The notes under the pieces: generated by a model
Seen by the model: only the letters and a program-made list of their open reading frames with translations
Database searches by the model: none
What the model was told of the DNA's origin: nothing
Shown here: piece by piece, positions 34,996 through 45,477 of the stretch
Layout: every line of letters starts with the position of its first letter
Position numbering within the stretch: the stretch's first letter is position 1
Origin: Perlucidibaca aquatica
GTDB lineage: Bacteria > Pseudomonadota > Gammaproteobacteria > Pseudomonadales > Moraxellaceae
Assembly: GCF_001676655.1 (NCBI RefSeq)
Contig: NZ_LZDB01000001.1
Location: forward strand, 248,001-312,000
Direction of reading: 5' to 3'
Length of the DNA stretch: 64,000 nt
Made by a program: the position numbers and the translations under genes

Positions 34996-36498
34996 TTAGT
35001 CTGCAAGCACACTCCCGCGATAGCACAAGGCCTCGGCTAGGTGACTTGTGCTAACGCGATCTTCGTCTGCGAGATCAGCAATGGTTCGCGCCACCCGCAA
35101 CACGCGGTGATAGGCGCGGGCTGATAGACCTAAACGCTCGCCCGCAGCCTGGGCAAACTCAGTCACCTCTGACGCTAACGCCTGACCAAGCTCATGCCCC
35201 GGCAGATAGGCATTGGCATAGCCTTGGCGTTGCAATTGTCGCTGCCGACTCGCACTCACTCGCGCCCGCACTTCGGCACTGCTTTCTTGGGCTTGGGCTG
35301 CGGTGGCCAAGGCCGATAATGGCACTGCCTGTACGGGCACGCGGAGATCCACACGATCCAATAACGGTCCTGACAACTTGGCTTGATAGCGGGCTATTTG
35401 CTCCGGCGTACAACGGCAACTGCCGCCCAACTGCCCGCGCTGCCCACAAGGGCAGGGGTTCATTGCCGCTACTAACTGAAATCGGGCCGGATAACGTAGC
35501 TGCTGGCGCGCTCTTGCTAACACAATTTCGCCTGACTCCAAGGGCTCACGCAGTGCCTCTAGCGCCTGTCGATTGAACTCGGGCAATTCATCCAGAAACA
35601 ATACGCCGCCATGCGCCAGACTAATTTCTCCAGGACGTGGAATTGCCATGCCTCCGCCAATCAATGCAGCCATTGATGACGAACTATGAGGCGATCGAAA
35701 GGGCGGCGAACTATCGTTCTCGCGCGACAGTCCACGCAAGGAATACAAGGCTACCGACTGCAACCGCATGTCAGGAGAAAGCGGCGGCAGCAACCCGGGC
35801 AAGCACGATGCCATCAGCGTTTTTCCTGCACCCGGCGGCCCATAAAACAAAATCGAATGCGCGCCTGCTGCGGCAACTTCTAAAGCCCGTCTCGCCAAGT
35901 GTTGCCCGCAAACCTGCGCTAAATCAGGGTGCATGACCTGGCTTTCGCTGACGCCCTCGGCCTCACTAGCGTCGTCAGAAATCGGCTCTATACCGCGCAG
36001 GTGCCGAATCAATCGCGACAAATTCGACGCGGCGAGAACGGTGGTTTGGGTGCTGAGACGCGCCTCACGTGCGTTGGCTTGCGGTACGACCAAGGTCTTC
36101 CCGGTGGAAGCACTGGCCAAGCTGGCCGATAGCACCGCATTCACCGCGGTGAGTTCGCCGGATAATGCCAACTCGCCCATCACGATCAGATTTTCTAGGG
36201 CCTTTGCGGGCAATTGACCGCTGGCTGCCAGCAAGCCAAGCGCGATGGGCAAGTCATATCGCCCGCCTTCTTTGGGCAAATCGGCCGGCGCTAAATTGAT
36301 GGTGATGCGTTGCGGAGGGAAGTCAAAACCACTGTTTAGCAGCGCCGATCGAACACGGTCTTTACTCTCACGCACCACCGCTTCGGGCATGCCCACAATG
36401 GCGAGACCGGGCAAGCCGGCCGACAAGTGAACTTCAACACGTACGCGTGGGGCCGCTAAGCCAAGACTGGCGCACGTTTCCACCGTCGCTAATGACAT
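34996..36498 (-). CDS. comM: YifB/ComM-family Mg-chelatase-like AAA+ ATPase
   Basis: A 500-residue protein with an N-terminal Lon-protease-like fold (about 1-170: GLPGLAIVGMPEAVVRESKDRVRSA). A central AAA+ Mg-chelatase-type domain carries Walker A GPPGAGKTLMAS and Walker B GVLFLDELPEFN. The C-terminal region contains the MNPCPCGQRG zinc-like motif. ComM is a hexameric helicase that promotes branch migration of donor DNA in natural transformation; YifB homologues exist in most proteobacteria, also non-competent ones. It converges on the SDR gene with a 3-base gap. Confidence 0.92.
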   Translation of the reverse strand: MSLATVETCASLGLAAPRVRVEVHLSAGLPGLAIVGMPEAVVRESKDRVRSALLNSGFDFPPQRITINLAPADLPKEGGRYDLPIALGLLAASGQLPAKALENLIVMGELALSGELTAVNAVLSASLASASTGKTLVVPQANAREARLSTQTTVLAASNLSRLIRHLRGIEPISDDASEAEGVSESQVMHPDLAQVCGQHLARRALEVAAAGAHSILFYGPPGAGKTLMASCLPGLLPPLSPDMRLQSVALYSLRGLSRENDSSPPFRSPHSSSSMAALIGGGMAIPRPGEISLAHGGVLFLDELPEFNRQALEALREPLESGEIVLARARQQLRYPARFQLVAAMNPCPCGQRGQLGGSCRCTPEQIARYQAKLSGPLLDRVDLRVPVQAVPLSALATAAQAQESSAEVRARVSASRQRQLQRQGYANAYLPGHELGQALASEVTEFAQAAGERLGLSARAYHRVLRVARTIADLADEDRVSTSHLAEALCYRGSVLAD

Positions 36499-36571
36499 CC
36501 TGTCCTGCTCCCGAGCTTCCCTGCATCAGGTATAGGACAGCCTAGAACACTGCGCTAGGTCAGCTGAAAAA

Positions 36572-37069
36572 TTAGTTCGGGCGACGCACCAGTTGCACCA
36601 ATGCCGCCAGCAGCAAGCCAATAAATAGCATCAGCGTCCACATGGGCAGGCTCAGGCCTAGCAGGGTCCAATCGACTTTGGCGCACTCACCCGAGCCCTG
36701 AAAGACCTGCTGCACCACTTGCTGCCAAGGCAAAGCGGCAATCCAAAAGTCTAGGCCGGGCCCGCAAGAGGGCACTTGATCCGCCGGCAAGTGTTGCAGC
36801 CAGACATGGCGACCGGCGACCACGACACCTGCGACTGCACTCAAGGACATCACGCCCGCATAGACGCGCTGCCCCCAAGCCTGCGGACCATGCACGGCAG
36901 CGATCAACGCCATCACGCCAACACCGATCACGGCCACGCGCTGAAAGACACAGAGCGGGCAGGGTTCAAGGCCTTGGTAATGCTGCAAGTACAGCGCCAC
37001 CAGCATGGCAACCAGTGCCACCAGTGCCACCAAGGCATTGCAAATGCGCGCATTCGGCAGTTTCGGCAT
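36572..37069 (-). CDS. dsbB: Disulfide bond formation protein DsbB
   Basis: An inner-membrane quinone reductase of about 165 residues which reoxidises DsbA in the periplasm and passes electrons to ubiquinone. Four transmembrane helices are evident. The first periplasmic loop has the redox pair Cys37 and Cys40 (PCPLC), followed by FQR; the second Cys pair is in VPSCGPG and GSGECAKVDW. ATG 37069 has AGGTG at the right distance; an upstream ATG at 37081 would add four residues. An Ala-Leu-Val triplet repeat in the first helix reflects a small GTGCCACCA-type DNA repeat. Confidence 0.92.
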   Translation of the reverse strand: MPKLPNARICNALVALVALVAMLVALYLQHYQGLEPCPLCVFQRVAVIGVGVMALIAAVHGPQAWGQRVYAGVMSLSAVAGVVVAGRHVWLQHLPADQVPSCGPGLDFWIAALPWQQVVQQVFQGSGECAKVDWTLLGLSLPMWTLMLFIGLLLAALVQLVRRPN

Positions 37070-37089
37070 GTCACACCTCATGAGTAGAT

Positions 37090-38646
37090 TCAGGCGAAAT
37101 ACGCCGCTAAAAAGTCATCAAACGGCAATTGTGGCAAAGCCTCCATGTCCGCTTGATCGGCCAGAGACTTTGCTGCCAGCGCCTGCAGTTCTTTCATACG
37201 CTGATCCGGCAAAGGACGCGCCAAGAAACGCTCACGCATGCGATCGGCACAGTCCTGAGCAAAGCTATAGAAGCAGCCTTCGTGATCTTGCAAGCTGCGT
37301 AGCACCATGGCCGATCCGGTCATGGCAGGCTCTTTAAGCTTATCGATTTGCAAGGCAAGCGCTGAAGAGTACCCACCGGTGGTGTGCGCCGCATCGAGCA
37401 ACTGTGCTACAGGAAGTAACTCGCCAAAAAGCTCAGCAGCCAAGCTACGGAAATCGGCCTCGCCGGCCTTGCCTTGCAGGCGCAATGTGGCATCGCGTCC
37501 GCGCTCAACCATGGCCTGCTGATTCAATGGCAATCGACGGTATTCGTCATCCGTGAATAAGGGGCTGTCGCTGAGCAGGCAATGCAGCGCAAACACTTCG
37601 AGAAAATGTGCGCTATCACGGCTGATGCCCAGTGGCTCGAATGGGTCGAGATCGACGCAACGCAGCTCGGCATATTCCACACCCCGACGCGCCAGCGCCT
37701 GTGTCGGGCGTTCGCCACTGCGAATGGTGCGTTTAGGCCGAATCAGGCCGTAATACTCGTTCTCGATCTGCAGGATATTGGCGTTGATCTGCTGATACAC
37801 GCCATCCTTGACCACGCCCGCCGCCACATAGGGCGCATACGGCGTGCGAATGGCGCGATCGAGGTCATGAATGTACTCACCCAAGGCGTTATAAGACACC
37901 TGCAGATCCGACTGGGCATCGTTCTGATAACCCAGCGAACTCATGCGCAGTGAGGTGGCATCCGGCAGATACAAGGTGCCCGACGGCATGGCCTTGAGAC
38001 CGTGATCGCGACCTTCTAGGAAAGTGCCACAGACCGCCGGACTCGCGCCCAGCAGGTAGAGTAGCAACCAGCTATGGCGCTGGAAGTTACGCACCAAACT
38101 CAGGTACTTCTCCGATTTGAAATCTTGCAGCGAGCGGGTATCGCCCGCCTGCTGCTGCCAGCGCTGCCAGAAGCTATCGGGGAACGACAGGTTGTAGTGA
38201 ATGCCGGCGATGGTCTGCATGCGACGGCCATAGCGCAGACCCAGGCCGTGTCGGTACAGCGTCTTCATGCGGCCGATGTTGGAGCTGCCGTACTGCGCCA
38301 GCGGAATATTATTGTCCGGGCCGAGCTTGCACGGCATGGAGTTAACCCAGAGGCGCTCGCTGCCGATGTTGGCATAGACATAACGATGCACGTCATCAAG
38401 CCAGCCCAGTGCCGTGGAGATACTGTCGCAGGGCGGCGTGATGAGCTCGATGAGTGCTTCCGAGTAGTCCGTGGTGATGTTGGGATGCGTCAGGGCAGAG
38501 CCCAATGCGGCGGCATGCGGCGTCTGTGCCAGCCAGCCATCGGGCTGAACACGCAGCGCCTCTTTTTCAAGACCGCGCTGCATGCCTTGCAGACACTCAG
38601 GTTCGCGCTCTAACCAAGCTAATTGCTGCATCAGTGCGGCATCCAT
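37090..38646 (-). CDS. gshA: Glutamate-cysteine ligase
   Basis: GshA joins glutamate and cysteine by an ATP-dependent gamma-peptide bond, the first and limiting step of glutathione synthesis. The protein has 518 residues, the same as E. coli GshA. Recognisable stretches are GLEKEALRV near the N-terminus, THPNITTDYSEALIELITPP, and RYGRRMQTIAGIHYNLSFPD. ATG 38646 has AGGGAG eight bases before it; the longer frame starting at 38664 includes that site and is rejected. It lies between tex and dsbB on the same strand, 25 bases after tex. Confidence 0.95.
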   Translation of the reverse strand: MDAALMQQLAWLEREPECLQGMQRGLEKEALRVQPDGWLAQTPHAAALGSALTHPNITTDYSEALIELITPPCDSISTALGWLDDVHRYVYANIGSERLWVNSMPCKLGPDNNIPLAQYGSSNIGRMKTLYRHGLGLRYGRRMQTIAGIHYNLSFPDSFWQRWQQQAGDTRSLQDFKSEKYLSLVRNFQRHSWLLLYLLGASPAVCGTFLEGRDHGLKAMPSGTLYLPDATSLRMSSLGYQNDAQSDLQVSYNALGEYIHDLDRAIRTPYAPYVAAGVVKDGVYQQINANILQIENEYYGLIRPKRTIRSGERPTQALARRGVEYAELRCVDLDPFEPLGISRDSAHFLEVFALHCLLSDSPLFTDDEYRRLPLNQQAMVERGRDATLRLQGKAGEADFRSLAAELFGELLPVAQLLDAAHTTGGYSSALALQIDKLKEPAMTGSAMVLRSLQDHEGCFYSFAQDCADRMRERFLARPLPDQRMKELQALAAKSLADQADMEALPQLPFDDFLAAYFA

Positions 38647-38671
38647 CAATGTCTCCCTCGCCATGCCATCG

Positions 38672-41011
38672 TCATCGGGTCACGCCTGCTTTGCGGAACA
38701 GGTCACCGAGTGTACCGCCAACCTGACCGGCGGATGTCGGTGCGGCAGCGCGTTGACCGCCTCGGGACGGCTGGGCACCACGCGAGGCGGGCTTGCCGTC
38801 ATCACGACCGGCGCGAGCCGCCGGCACCGGCGTGTCATTTAAGCGGCAGGATAGGGCAATGCGTTTACGCGCCACGTCCACCTCCACCACTTTCACCTTC
38901 ACGATGTCGCCCGCCTTCACCGCCTCATGCGGGTCTTTAATGAATTTATCGGACAGCACGGAAATGTGGACCAGTCCATCCTGATGCACGCCAATGTCCA
39001 CGAATGCGCCAAACGCCGTGACATTCGTCACCACGCCCTCCAGCACCATGCCCGGCTTAAGGTCGCTAATTTCAGTGACCGTTTCGCTAAACACCGCCGC
39101 CTTGAACTCGGGGCGAGGGTCACGGCCCGGCTTCTCCAATTCACGCAAAATGTCACGCACGGTCGGCAAACCAAAACGCTCATCGACAAACTGCTCAGCA
39201 TTCACCGCACGTAAGTAGCGGGGATCGGAGAGCAGCTCTGGCAGACTTTTTCCCGTACTTGCCAGCAGCTTATGCACCACCGGGTAGGACTCGGGATGCA
39301 CGGCTGAGGCATCCAATGGATTACTGCCACCGGACACGCGCAAAAAGCCCGCAGCCTGTTCAAAGGTACGCTCGCCAAAACGCGGCACCTGCAACAGGGC
39401 TTCACGCGAGGCAAAGACGCCATTGGCATCGCGAAAATTCACGATGTTCTGCGCCAGCGTTGCATTCAGACCGGCGATGCGAGCCAGCAAGGGTGCGGAG
39501 GCCGTATTCACATCCACGCCAACCGCGTTCACACAATCTTCCACGACGGCATCGAGCATGCGCGCCAGCTTCACCTGATTCACATCGTGCTGATATTGAC
39601 CAACGCCAATCGCCTTCGGTTCGATCTTCACCAGCTCCGCCAGTGGGTCCTGCAGGCGTCGCGCAATGGATACCGCGCCACGGAAGGTCACATCCAGATT
39701 TGGAAACTCGCGCGCCGCCAATTCAGACGCCGAGTACACCGATGCACCGGCTTCGCTAACCACAATTTTGGTCAGCTTCAGCTCAGGATGCTTCTTCATG
39801 AGTTCGGCCACGAGCTTGTCGGACTCGCGCGATGCCGTGCCGTTACCAATCGCCACCAACTCAACTTTATGCTCAGCGCAAAACTTGGCCAGCGTATGCA
39901 GCGAGCCATCCCAGTCCTTGCGTGGCTCATGCGGGAAGATGGTGGTATTGGCCACGAGCTTGCCGGTGCCGTCCACCACCGCCACTTTGCAACCCGTGCG
40001 CAGGCCGGGATCCAGCCCCAACGTCGGACGCAGACCGGCCGGCGCCGACATCAGCAAATCTTTCATATTGCGCGCAAAGACGCGAATAGCCTCTTCCTCG
40101 GCCCGCACTTTCAGCTCGGTCAGCAACTCGGTTTCAAGATGCGTGAGCAGCTTCACACGCCAGGTCCAGCGCACCACTTCACGTAACCACGCATCAGCCG
40201 GACGACCCAAATCAGAAATACCCACGGCAGAGGCAATCACCGCCTCGCAGGGATGCACCACGCTCTCGGCCGCATCCGGCAGAGTCAGACTCATGCTCAG
40301 GAAGCCTTCGTTACGGCCGCGAAAAATCGCCAGCGCACGATGCGACGGCGCATCCGCCCACTTCTCGTCATGCTCAAAATAGTCGCGGAACTTTGCGCCT
40401 TCGTTTTCCTTGCCGACGATGACGCGCGCGCTGATCAACGCCCTGTCTTTCAAATACTGACGCAGCGTGGCCAGCAGATCGGCCTGCTCAGCAAAGCGCT
40501 CCATAAGAATATGGCGCGCGCCTTCCAGCACCGCCTTCACATCCGGATACGCCACGCCACCTTCGTCCGCCACCGGCTTGATGAAGGCCAGCGCTTCCTG
40601 TTCCGGCACGCGCGTGGGCTCTGCTAACAGCATGTCCGCTAATGGACCGATGCCAGCGGCCAAGGCCTGGAGGCCTTTGCTGGTGCGCTTGGGCTTAAAG
40701 GGCAAATACAAGTCTTCCAGACGCGACTTGGTGTCGGCCGCGAGAATCTGTGCCTTTAAGGTGTCATCGAGTTTGCCCTGCTCCTGAATGCTTTTCAGGA
40801 TGGCGGCGCGGCGATCTTCCAGCTCACGCAAATACAGCAGACGCTCTTCGAGATTACGCAGCTGCGTATCATCGAGCTCACCGGTCACTTCTTTACGATA
40901 GCGCGCAATAAAGGGCACAGTGGCTCCGCCATCCAGCAACGTAATGGTGGCTTCGACCTGCTCGGTACGGACGGATAATTCGCGGGCAATCTGTTGGGCA
41001 ATCGATGACAT
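38672..41011 (-). CDS. tex: Tex-family RNA-binding transcriptional accessory protein
   Basis: A protein of about 779 residues similar to Tex of Pseudomonas and Bordetella and to eukaryotic Spt6. Parts in order are an N-terminal helical region ([23 protein letters not shown]-like), a YqgF RNase H-like domain ([17 protein letters not shown]), tandem helix-hairpin-helix motifs ([21 protein letters not shown]), and a C-terminal S1 RNA-binding domain ([29 protein letters not shown]). A Gly/Arg-rich tail follows. The start is ATG 41011, giving [13 protein letters not shown], in line with the family. It is divergent from ompR. Confidence 0.95.
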   Translation of the reverse strand: MSSIAQQIARELSVRTEQVEATITLLDGGATVPFIARYRKEVTGELDDTQLRNLEERLLYLRELEDRRAAILKSIQEQGKLDDTLKAQILAADTKSRLEDLYLPFKPKRTSKGLQALAAGIGPLADMLLAEPTRVPEQEALAFIKPVADEGGVAYPDVKAVLEGARHILMERFAEQADLLATLRQYLKDRALISARVIVGKENEGAKFRDYFEHDEKWADAPSHRALAIFRGRNEGFLSMSLTLPDAAESVVHPCEAVIASAVGISDLGRPADAWLREVVRWTWRVKLLTHLETELLTELKVRAEEEAIRVFARNMKDLLMSAPAGLRPTLGLDPGLRTGCKVAVVDGTGKLVANTTIFPHEPRKDWDGSLHTLAKFCAEHKVELVAIGNGTASRESDKLVAELMKKHPELKLTKIVVSEAGASVYSASELAAREFPNLDVTFRGAVSIARRLQDPLAELVKIEPKAIGVGQYQHDVNQVKLARMLDAVVEDCVNAVGVDVNTASAPLLARIAGLNATLAQNIVNFRDANGVFASREALLQVPRFGERTFEQAAGFLRVSGGSNPLDASAVHPESYPVVHKLLASTGKSLPELLSDPRYLRAVNAEQFVDERFGLPTVRDILRELEKPGRDPRPEFKAAVFSETVTEISDLKPGMVLEGVVTNVTAFGAFVDIGVHQDGLVHISVLSDKFIKDPHEAVKAGDIVKVKVVEVDVARKRIALSCRLNDTPVPAARAGRDDGKPASRGAQPSRGGQRAAAPTSAGQVGGTLGDLFRKAGVTR

Positions 41012-41178
41012 GTACACACTCGGCAAATCAATAAGCAGCGCCGCAAGGACGCTTGAAGAGAGCCGGATTATACGCAGAATGGCTCGCGCGACATCTGCCG
41101 CGCTGACATAGGCAAATGCACGAGTGCTGCGTACACTCTAAGCCAACCTACATCCGCTGAGCTTGCCCGAGGACACGC

Positions 41179-41919
41179 ATGGAATCCGCCAGCAGCGAAT
41201 CGCCGAAAGAACAACTCCGAATCCTCGTCGTCGATGACGATGTGCGACTACGCAACCTGCTCCAGCGTTTTCTCGAAGATCAGGGCTATGCCGTACGTAC
41301 CGTCGCCGATGCCATCCAGATGGACCGCACGCTGGCTCGCGAACTCTTCGCGCTCATCGTGCTCGACTTCATGCTGCCTGGCGAAGATGGCCTGACCATC
41401 TGCAAACGCTTACGGGATGCCGGCAACAACACGCCCATTATCATGCTCACCGCCCGTGGCGCCGACAGCGATCGCATCAGCGGTCTTGAAGCTGGGGCCG
41501 ATGACTACCTGCCGAAACCGTTTAATCCGCAGGAGCTGTTGGCTCGGATGAAGGCCGTCATGCGCCGACAGTCTCGCGAACTGCCGGGAGCGCCATCACA
41601 CACCGCCGAGACCGTCAATTTTGGCCCTTGGAGCCTCGACCTTTCGACCCGCCAACTCACCCGTGATGGCGAAACGGTTAACCTCACCACCGGCGAGTTC
41701 GCCGTACTCAAAGCGCTGGTGCAGCATCCCCGCGAACCCCTCACCCGCGACAAACTCATGTCGCTCGCTCGTGGTCGCGAATGGGGCGCTATGGAGCGCT
41801 CGATTGATGTTCAGGTCTCGCGTCTGCGCCGCATGATTGAAGAAAACCCCGCACGCGCCCGCTACATCCAAACCGTGTGGGGCATAGGCTATGTCTTTGT
41901 GCCGGATGGCCAAGGCTGA
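41179..41919 (+). CDS. ompR: OmpR-family response regulator
   Basis: A 246-residue response regulator. Receiver domain: acidic residues VVDDDVRLR (about 18-25), phosphoacceptor Asp63 in IVLDFMLPGEDGL and Lys in YLPKPFNPQEL. The C-terminal winged helix includes LTTGEFAVLKALVQHPREPLTRDKLM and the recognition helix RSIDVQVSRLRRMIEENP, all as in OmpR, the osmolarity regulator of porins. ATG 41179 follows GAGGA. envZ begins two bases after its stop. The OmpA-type porin gene lies 2.4 kb downstream, but no direct link is shown. Confidence 0.94.
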   Translation: MESASSESPKEQLRILVVDDDVRLRNLLQRFLEDQGYAVRTVADAIQMDRTLARELFALIVLDFMLPGEDGLTICKRLRDAGNNTPIIMLTARGADSDRISGLEAGADDYLPKPFNPQELLARMKAVMRRQSRELPGAPSHTAETVNFGPWSLDLSTRQLTRDGETVNLTTGEFAVLKALVQHPREPLTRDKLMSLARGREWGAMERSIDVQVSRLRRMIEENPARARYIQTVWGIGYVFVPDGQG

Positions 41920-41920
41920 T

Positions 41921-43276
41921 ATGAAGCAAGCGTCGGTGGTATTACCCAAGAAAGGCTGGATTCAAAACCTGAAGCCGCGCTCCAGCTTCATGCGCACGAC
42001 CTTGGTTATCGGCATTGTGGTGCTGGTCAGTCAGGTGCTGTCGATTGCATTTTTCTGGCAGAACCTATATCTGCCCGAGATCAAACAGCATGCGCATACG
42101 TCAGCCATTCGCGTGGACTTGCTGCGTAATGCCGATGCAACGGGCTCACCTTCCCCTGAAATTATCGACATTGAGTTAAAACAGTTTGGCAATCTAAATG
42201 TCATCCGTGATCCTGCGAAGTTTCCGCGACCTTCCGAGAAATGGTTTGCCGAGATTTTTACTGATCGATTTCAAAAGCAATTAGAAAGTGAGCTGAATGC
42301 ACCGGCGCAGGTTTATTTTGAATTTAAACCGATACCAACGTTGTGGATTAAAGCGCCGACCCAAACGCCGATGTGGGTCTCTGAGGAATTGCGCTTTATT
42401 CAGCAATACAGCCCAGCCATTATCTTAGGTTGGATCCTTGGCGTACCTTTATTATCCGTCATGGCCATTATTGTGCTGGCAAGGCAGCTCAACCGCCCGC
42501 TGAAACGCTTGCAGCTTGCTGCGATTCGCGTGGGGCGCGGTTTGCATAGTACGCAACTGGATATTCATAGTGGGCCCAGCGAAATTCGGGCCGTCAATCG
42601 CGCCTTTAACTTGATGACCGACCAGATTCGACAAGCTGAGCGCGAGCGCACGGTCATGCTCGCAGGTATTTCGCACGACCTGCGTACACCGCTAACGCGA
42701 CTACGTCTCACCGCGGAAATGCTGCGTGACCCTGATCTTGCCGAAGGCATGATTCTGGATATCGAAGACATGGATGCCATCCTCGACCAGTTCATTGCCT
42801 TTATGCGCGATGGCTCTGAAGAGCCAGTAGAGCAGGTTGATTTCAACGAGTTGCTGCAAGAAGTGGCGCATCAAGTCCATAGCCAATTAACCGTGGTTCT
42901 GGACCTGCAACCGCTCCCGCTTATTGCTCTGCGCCGACTTTCATTTAAGCGGGTGATGGCCAATCTCATGCAGAACACCCTGCGCTACGGCGCGGGGCCA
43001 TTTGAAGTAAAAACGTGGGCCTTAGCGGATCGCATCTGTCTGCGTTGCCGAGATCACGGACCGGGAATCGACATGGCTCGGGCAGAAGAGCTCATGCAGC
43101 CCTTTCAGCGGGGTGATCAGGCGCGAAGCACTCAAGGCTCGGGCTTGGGACTGGCGATTGTCGCGCGTATTGTGCGACAACACCGAGGCCGTATTCAGTT
43201 AAGCAATGCCAGTGATGGCGGCTTGGAGCTGCTAATTGAGCTGCCCTTAAAAGCGCATCTGCGCCTGTCGCGCTAG
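41921..43276 (+). CDS. envZ: EnvZ-like osmosensor histidine kinase
   Basis: A 451-residue inner-membrane sensor kinase paired with OmpR. Two transmembrane helices (about 27-50 and 165-190) bracket a periplasmic domain; a HAMP linker follows (RQLNRPLKRLQLAAIRVGRGL). The phosphoacceptor is His252 in the H box GISHDLRTPLTRLRL. ATP-binding N box MANLMQNTLRYG and G boxes DHGPGID and GSGLGLAI complete it. The open frame reaches 41891 within ompR, but ATG 41921 just after the ompR stop is the natural start. Confidence 0.93.
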   Translation: MKQASVVLPKKGWIQNLKPRSSFMRTTLVIGIVVLVSQVLSIAFFWQNLYLPEIKQHAHTSAIRVDLLRNADATGSPSPEIIDIELKQFGNLNVIRDPAKFPRPSEKWFAEIFTDRFQKQLESELNAPAQVYFEFKPIPTLWIKAPTQTPMWVSEELRFIQQYSPAIILGWILGVPLLSVMAIIVLARQLNRPLKRLQLAAIRVGRGLHSTQLDIHSGPSEIRAVNRAFNLMTDQIRQAERERTVMLAGISHDLRTPLTRLRLTAEMLRDPDLAEGMILDIEDMDAILDQFIAFMRDGSEEPVEQVDFNELLQEVAHQVHSQLTVVLDLQPLPLIALRRLSFKRVMANLMQNTLRYGAGPFEVKTWALADRICLRCRDHGPGIDMARAEELMQPFQRGDQARSTQGSGLGLAIVARIVRQHRGRIQLSNASDGGLELLIELPLKAHLRLSR

Positions 43277-43279
43277 GCC

Positions 43280-44155
43280 TTACTGAACACTATTGGGTGC
43301 ATCCGTGGCAGGCAGATGCAATTGGCGTAAGTCGATACTGTCGAAAACATATTTTTGACGGCAGAACTGACAGTCCACCTCAATTTGGCCTTGTTGCTCA
43401 TCCGCAATTTCAAGCAACTCATCCAAATCAATGGCACGCAGGGCATTTCCGCTACGCTCCCGCGAACAACTGCAGTGAAACCGCAACTCAGCCTCGGGAT
43501 AGAGCTCCACCTGCTCTTCATGAAAGAGTCGATAGAGCACCTCTTCGGCCGAAAGACCTAATAACTCTTCTTTCTTTAGCGTTTGTGCCAGTCCCTGCGC
43601 TCGACCCCACAAGTCGTCGTCTTGACTCTCATCCATTTGCGGCAACACCTGCAACATGAGGCCGCCTGCGTGCTGGCCATCGGCGGCTAAATTGAAGTAG
43701 GTCGGTAATTGTTCAGACTGAGCAAAGTAGCCGGCCAGCGCCGCGGCTAAGGACTCGCCCTCTAATGCCACGATGCCTTGGTAACGTTCGCCGTCTTCGG
43801 GATCTATCGTGAGAATCAGTTGCCCCTGGCCCGCTAAAGCAGTCCAGCTGTGGTCTGTCTGCAAGGCCATTTCTGCTTCATCATAGCGAGCAATGCCACG
43901 GAGCTCGCCCAAGTGATTACACTCAACCATGAGCACGGACATCGGGCCATTGCCCTGTATTTGCAGAATCAAACAACCTTCGAATTTTAGATTCGCCGCA
44001 ATGAGTGCAACGCCGCTTAATGCCTCGCCCAGTAATCCCTTAATCGGCGCAGGATATTCATGTCGCGACAGCACTGCTTGATAGGCCTCGCTCAGCTGGC
44101 ATATCTCACCGCGCACAGCACCGTCGAGAAATTGAAACCGCTGCAAATGATTCAT
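43280..44155 (-). CDS. hslO: Redox-regulated chaperone Hsp33
   Basis: HslO is a holdase chaperone activated when its zinc-bound cysteines are oxidised, protecting proteins from peroxide and bleach. The 291-residue protein has the diagnostic C-terminal CxC (FHCSCSRER) and CxxC (VDCQFC) pairs about 30 residues apart. The N-terminal substrate-binding domain contains ALLGEALSGVALIAANLKFEG-like family sequence. The gene converges with envZ with a gap of only three bases. It fits with the other oxidative-defence genes of the window (gshA, msrA, peroxiredoxin), though not in one operon. Confidence 0.94.
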   Translation of the reverse strand: MNHLQRFQFLDGAVRGEICQLSEAYQAVLSRHEYPAPIKGLLGEALSGVALIAANLKFEGCLILQIQGNGPMSVLMVECNHLGELRGIARYDEAEMALQTDHSWTALAGQGQLILTIDPEDGERYQGIVALEGESLAAALAGYFAQSEQLPTYFNLAADGQHAGGLMLQVLPQMDESQDDDLWGRAQGLAQTLKKEELLGLSAEEVLYRLFHEEQVELYPEAELRFHCSCSRERSGNALRAIDLDELLEIADEQQGQIEVDCQFCRQKYVFDSIDLRQLHLPATDAPNSVQ

Positions 44156-44300
44156 TACGTTGAAATCTCGCTTATGTTACAGTTTGTGTGTAAACGACAA
44201 GGGTTTGGTGGCGTTTTATCTACCTCGTCGGATTTTGTTTGACGAATTTGGCGAAGGTTCTTACCCTTGCCCCGCATTATACAACCTGCAAAAGGACTAA

Positions 44301-45362
44301 ATGACTATGAAATTGCATCAACTCGCTGTGGCCACAATTTTGGCTTCGTCTGCCATGGCAGCTCATGCCGAATTCACTGTTAGCCCGATGGTTGGCTACC
44401 ACATGTTTGATAACGACAATGGCCTTGAAGACGGCACCAACACAGGTTCTATCGCTTTAGGTTACCGTGTAAATCCAAACGTTGGCTTGGAAGCCCGCTT
44501 TGGCCAAACCCAAGCTGATCTGGAAAATTCTGCCGGCGATGCTCGCTTCCAGAACACCACACTCGATGCTTACTACCGCTTTAACGCCGCTAACAACTTC
44601 CAGCCCTATGTACTGGTCGGTGGTGGTCAGTCGCGTATCAAAGTTGAAAATGCTGGTTTAGCTAACGGCACATTTGACACCACGATCGTTAACGCTGCCG
44701 TTGGTGCTTTCTACCAACTCGCTAACAACCTGTCCCTGCGTGGCGAAATCCGTGGCGTTCAATACGTTGAAGACTCCCAGCAGAACAACGTAGACGGCAT
44801 CGCTTCGGTTGGTGTGCTCTACGCATTCGGCGGCTCCAAGGCTGTTGCTGCTGCTCCAGCTGTTCTGGCTCCTGTCGCTCCAGCGGTAGATGGCGATGAC
44901 GACAAAGATGGCGTTGCTAACAGCATCGACAAGTGCCCAGGCACACCAACCACGGTTGTGGTTGATGCCAATGGCTGCCCAAAAATGCTGACTGAAACAG
45001 TGGCCAAAGAAATTCGCGTTCTCTTTGACACCAACAAGTCGATTGTTAAGCCAGCCTTCAATGCTGAAATTGAAGCCGTTGCTAAGCTGATGAAAGAATA
45101 CCCAACAGCCAAAGTTGAAGTACAGGGTCACACTGACTCACGTGGTAGCGCTCAGCTCAACGATCAGCTCAGCCAAGACCGTGCAAACGCCGTGGCTGAC
45201 GTGCTGACCAAAACTTACGGTATCGCTGCAGATCGCGTTTCCGCTAAGGGCTACGGTGCTTCGCAGCCAGTAGCTGACAACAAAACAGTTGAAGGCCAGA
45301 CCAAGAACCGTCGCGTTGTTGCGGTGGCTCAAGGTGAAGTAAAGGTCATCATCAAGAAGTAA
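44301..45362 (+). CDS. OmpA/OprF-type outer-membrane protein
   Basis: A 353-residue outer-membrane porin. Signal peptide (about 1-23, ending AHA), an eight-stranded beta-barrel (about 24-180), an Ala/Pro hinge, a calcium-binding type TSP3 repeat (DDDKDGVANSIDKCPGTP), and a C-terminal OmpA domain that binds peptidoglycan (VQGHTDSRGSAQLNDQLSQDRA). ATG at 44301 or 44307 are both possible. The A/T-rich leader has TTGACG at 44239 as a possible -35 box. Codon use is biased to a few frequent codons, as in highly expressed genes. An intrinsic terminator follows. Confidence 0.94.
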   Translation: MTMKLHQLAVATILASSAMAAHAEFTVSPMVGYHMFDNDNGLEDGTNTGSIALGYRVNPNVGLEARFGQTQADLENSAGDARFQNTTLDAYYRFNAANNFQPYVLVGGGQSRIKVENAGLANGTFDTTIVNAAVGAFYQLANNLSLRGEIRGVQYVEDSQQNNVDGIASVGVLYAFGGSKAVAAAPAVLAPVAPAVDGDDDKDGVANSIDKCPGTPTTVVVDANGCPKMLTETVAKEIRVLFDTNKSIVKPAFNAEIEAVAKLMKEYPTAKVEVQGHTDSRGSAQLNDQLSQDRANAVADVLTKTYGIAADRVSAKGYGASQPVADNKTVEGQTKNRRVVAVAQGEVKVIIKK

Positions 45363-45396
45363 GTCTCGCGCTGCTTCGGCAGCCACTGACTGAACC

Positions 45397-45427
45397 AAAA
45401 AAGGTCGCTCATTGAGCGGCCTTTTTT
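45397..45427 (+). terminator. Intrinsic terminator of the OmpA-type gene
   Basis: A 14-base stem (45397-45410 with 45414-45427, one G-U pair) with a 3-base loop is flanked by A and T runs. The structure is a strong rho-independent terminator 35 bases after the stop codon and, given its A-run, could also work on the minus strand. Confidence 0.9.
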
Positions 45428-45477
45428 GCTTTCGGGCTCAGGGTAAAACCGTCACAACAACTGAAAGCAAATATCGG

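Noticed and set aside
36990-37045. Small tandem repeat of GTGCCACCA-like units in dsbB
   Set aside because: Only about two to three units, in frame, encoding Ala-Leu-Val in a membrane helix; no sign of a CRISPR or a functional repeat array.
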